This document shows, one piece after another, positions 61,798-64,000 of a stretch of 64,000 nt of DNA. Source of the DNA: Anticarsia gemmatalis (Eukaryota > Arthropoda > Insecta > Lepidoptera > Erebidae); the NCBI RefSeq assembly GCF_050436995.1, contig NC_134747.1:6083501-6147500 (forward strand). The letters run 5' to 3'. The stretch's first letter is position 1. The number at the start of each line of letters is the position of its first letter. Both the position numbers and the translations under genes were made by a program. The notes under the pieces were generated by a model, which saw nothing but the letters and a program-made list of their open reading frames with translations, had not been told where the DNA came from and ran no database searches.

Positions 61798-61860
61798 GTC
61801 ACGTACGTGACAAACGGCTCGTCTTAGGGATCGCCAAATATCGTTTAGTACGTGCGAGGA
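61798..61860. promoter_or_regulatory. Cluster of TACGTG-type sites with a 14-bp palindrome
   Basis: GTCACGTACGTGAC (61798-61811) is a perfect palindrome made of overlapping TACGTG cores on both strands. A further TACGTG lies at about 61851-61856. TACGTG is the core bound by insect bHLH-PAS dimers, a known family property. Use here is an inference from three sites in about 60 bp. Confidence 0.25.
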
Positions 61861-64000
61861 GAAAACCAACTCGCTGGGTAAATAAAATAAATCAAATATA
61901 TAAGTAACAGTCTGTTCCTAAACTGAAATAATTCCCATCGCACTATTTTATTTTTATGAACAGAAAATAATGCACCATTTGTTTCTGTATCTAAAAACAA
62001 TATGTTTTATCGAAACTTAAGAAACTTAACAGTGGCAAGTTCGCCTGTTGGCCCTACACGAAAACATTAATATCTATCGCGCCAGGGTCTTGCCTGTTTC
62101 TTTGATATTGTACAACTTATGAGTCGATTATGCTGTTTTTTGTATAGAATATCTACAGGGGCATAAAAGACTTCAAGATAAGTAACATCAGTCTTTCAGT
62201 ACTTATGATATGATAAAAGATATTTTAGTTACTGAAGCGTGTATATCGCGAGGTCCCTGACATCGTAGCAGTGGCACGACGGCGGTACACACAATACGTG
62301 GATCTGTGTAACAGCACGTCCTAGGCGTATATCTTTACTTTCCTCGCACATCTAAGGGCTCGTAATTTTTATCACATTCCACCCACATTTTTAGGCATAA
62401 AAAGGCAAAGTAATTCGTGACTGGTAAATAACATTATGTACATGACATTAGCGTGTCCCAGCTAACAGTAATATCATCATGTTCTTTTGTGTCGCGTCGT
62501 CGTACGCTGGTCCCATATAAATAAGGTCCTTATCCAGTTTTTCAAAGACGAGTCATGTTAACACGTGTTTCCGAGTTGGGGCGAAGTTCACGGCGGGCCT
62601 GGGCCGCCTCGGACTGCCGGCCCAAATGAAATTTGCCCCACTGACACCGGCCAACTAGGGAGATAAGAATATAAGTGCCTGCCAGGTGCGCTTTATTGTT
62701 TTAAGCGTAACTTGCTTCCTAAAATATCCTCGGTTGCAATAGTAACTACTTTTACTAACCAATATTGCCGTCTTATGTACCTCTTACGTGTTCTTTTATT
62801 AAACCAGTACTCGGGTATAGTTCATTTCACATAATATATTATATCGCGTCACGTTAAGTTTTATACTTCAGTATACAAAAAGGCAGACTGTCCTTATTTA
62901 TGATACTAGGAGTATCATTTAAGATATCGCTACCGTTGTTCCTAAAAGAGGTATAAACTTCCCTACGGCAGCGAAGTTTTACTTTAAACATATTAAACCA
63001 AAACAAAGTGCAGGCAGCAATAACTAAAGTACCGTATCCAAAACTTGAGTACAATGTAGTAGAAGGTATAGCGCGCGGTAAACACGCGCTCTCTCAGGGC
63101 CCAGCGCGGGCCTGCCTCCGCGAAAATTCACTCAAGACGCCTCCGTCAGACGCGAATGTGTTTTTATTGTTTTAAATGCGTACGTTATTTTTTGCAGCAC
63201 AGCGGAGCGTCTTGAACGGGAAATTTCGTACGAAGTTACGTTGTTGTACGTGGTTCAATTACGGAAAACGAGGAACTAACGTATCTTTTTGATCCTTAAA
63301 TCTCGCGTTGTTCTTAACCGACAGTTTTATTTCATCTATAAAACCACGTCGGAGCAAAATAACAATACATTTTCATTTGAACACTGCTAAAATAGTTTCT
63401 TGAAAGCATTGTTTAAAATCACATTTATCGCGGATACACGTGTCTAGACCCAGACTCCTAAATGCTCACGTTTTCCCTCGAACCTTGTTCTTACGAAGTC
63501 AACTCATGCATGTTTTTTTCTTTGGAATTTAATAGCTCATATTTATAAATAAGTATCCCGGGCAGGCTGTAGGTAGGCAATAAATATTAAAGCGGCAAAC
63601 AGGCGATACGGATTAAACGGCAGAGCACGTCCTTGGCAAACTTTCGATTCCAATTCGGTGTCAGTCGATATTAAATTAAAAGCACCCACGCATTCCTCCC
63701 GCGTCTTTTTCCTGTCCATTTGCAAGGACCGTGTACATGCCGGGCTCACATCACGCTAACGTTTCGCGTGACGCGAACACCACGGAGTGTAGTGTGGATA
63801 CGACAGGAGGCACATGTAAAACGTAATTCACTTAAGATTTTATCAGCTCGGCCCCTGTGTCGCGCGGAGAACACCGAACATGGGAGCCGTCTAGACGATT
63901 GCTATGTACAAGTATTTTATTCTATCTAGCGTGTCCACATTATTACAATGGGTCGAGGGAGCAAATTTCTAGGCAGGCGAGTGAATGGCGACGCATACTT
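61861..64000. other. Unique DNA with GC-rich pockets, no gene confirmed
   Basis: GC-rich non-repetitive pockets lie at about 62565-62660 (ggcgggcctgggccgcctcg) and 63065-63150. The frames at 62854-63054 (-), 63543-63749 (-) and 63720-63929 (+) have no recognised domain. The texture resembles the GC-richer blocks elsewhere and may be regulatory. Confidence 0.3.

Noticed and set aside
1..64000. tRNA, rRNA, known microRNA or CRISPR features
   Set aside because: No cloverleaf-like A/B-box arrangement, rRNA sequence, familiar microRNA seed in a hairpin or regularly spaced repeats were recognised by eye on either strand; a tRNAscan/Rfam search would settle it.

Overview
The window reads as a gene-poor stretch of nuclear DNA from an insect, most probably a moth or butterfly (Lepidoptera). 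It is strongly AT-rich, it has no open frame longer than about 115 codons, and it carries several repeat types I recognise from lepidopteran genomes. These are Lep1-type Helitron-like elements ending in CTAGT, LINE 3' fragments of the 'ggggaggcctatgcccagcagtgg' and 'acgtccactgctgaa' types, and short 'ctctgcctacccc...aaggcgtgatgttatgtatgta' tails. No bacterial, plasmid, viral or organellar organisation is visible. The family assignments rest on memory of these repeats and were not checked by a search.

No complete protein gene can be called. What remains is isolated possible exons, decayed transposon coding sequence, many mobile-element fragments, and non-repetitive GC-richer blocks that look like intronic or intergenic regulatory DNA. 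The simplest reading is a gene desert or one or more very large introns. The best exon-like segments are 59061-59171 (+), a 37-codon open block between a good acceptor and a perfect GTGAGT donor, and 10704-10864 (-), a proline-rich, GC-rich possible terminal exon with an AATAAA signal about 60 bp after the stop.

Layout. 1-8.9 kb: unique AT-rich DNA with GC-richer blocks at 2.9-3.3 and 7.0-8.25 kb and an 18-bp TGACGT palindrome at 5.64 kb. 9.2-10.4 kb: a pogo/Tigger-like (Tc1/mariner superfamily) transposon remnant with TA target site, inverted termini and a broken HTH transposase, carrying a perfect 24-bp-arm palindrome. 10.7 kb: the minus-strand exon candidate. 12.2-13.8 kb: a degraded unit with a frameshifted basic/serine-rich ORF among inverted TCGGTGGAC motifs. 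16.5-22.2 kb: mostly unique. 22.2-23.7 kb: a dense repeat island, with three nearly identical units of about 200 bp (one inverted, two tandem) followed by a Helitron-like unit. 24-31 kb: LINE tails, four-copy MITE-like fragments and a 136-bp tandem duplication. 31.55-32.05 kb: a foldback element with 95-bp, 97%-identical inverted arms and three consecutive GC hairpins in its core. 32.9-34.5 kb: a direct duplication, two Helitron-like elements and a near-perfect 57-bp-arm hairpin. 34.5-51 kb: largely unique, with CRE- and donor-containing or GC-rich blocks at 41.1-41.4 and 43.15-43.7 kb. 51.46-51.74 kb: a third Lep1-like element. 52-64 kb: unique AT-rich DNA with scattered GC-rich islands, a 50-bp tandem duplication, a recursive-splice-like site at 56.5 kb and the 59.1 kb exon candidate.

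Nothing here shows genes acting together as a pathway. The likely biology is cis-regulation of a neighbouring gene plus sedimented mobile elements, several of which could form long hairpin RNA if transcribed.
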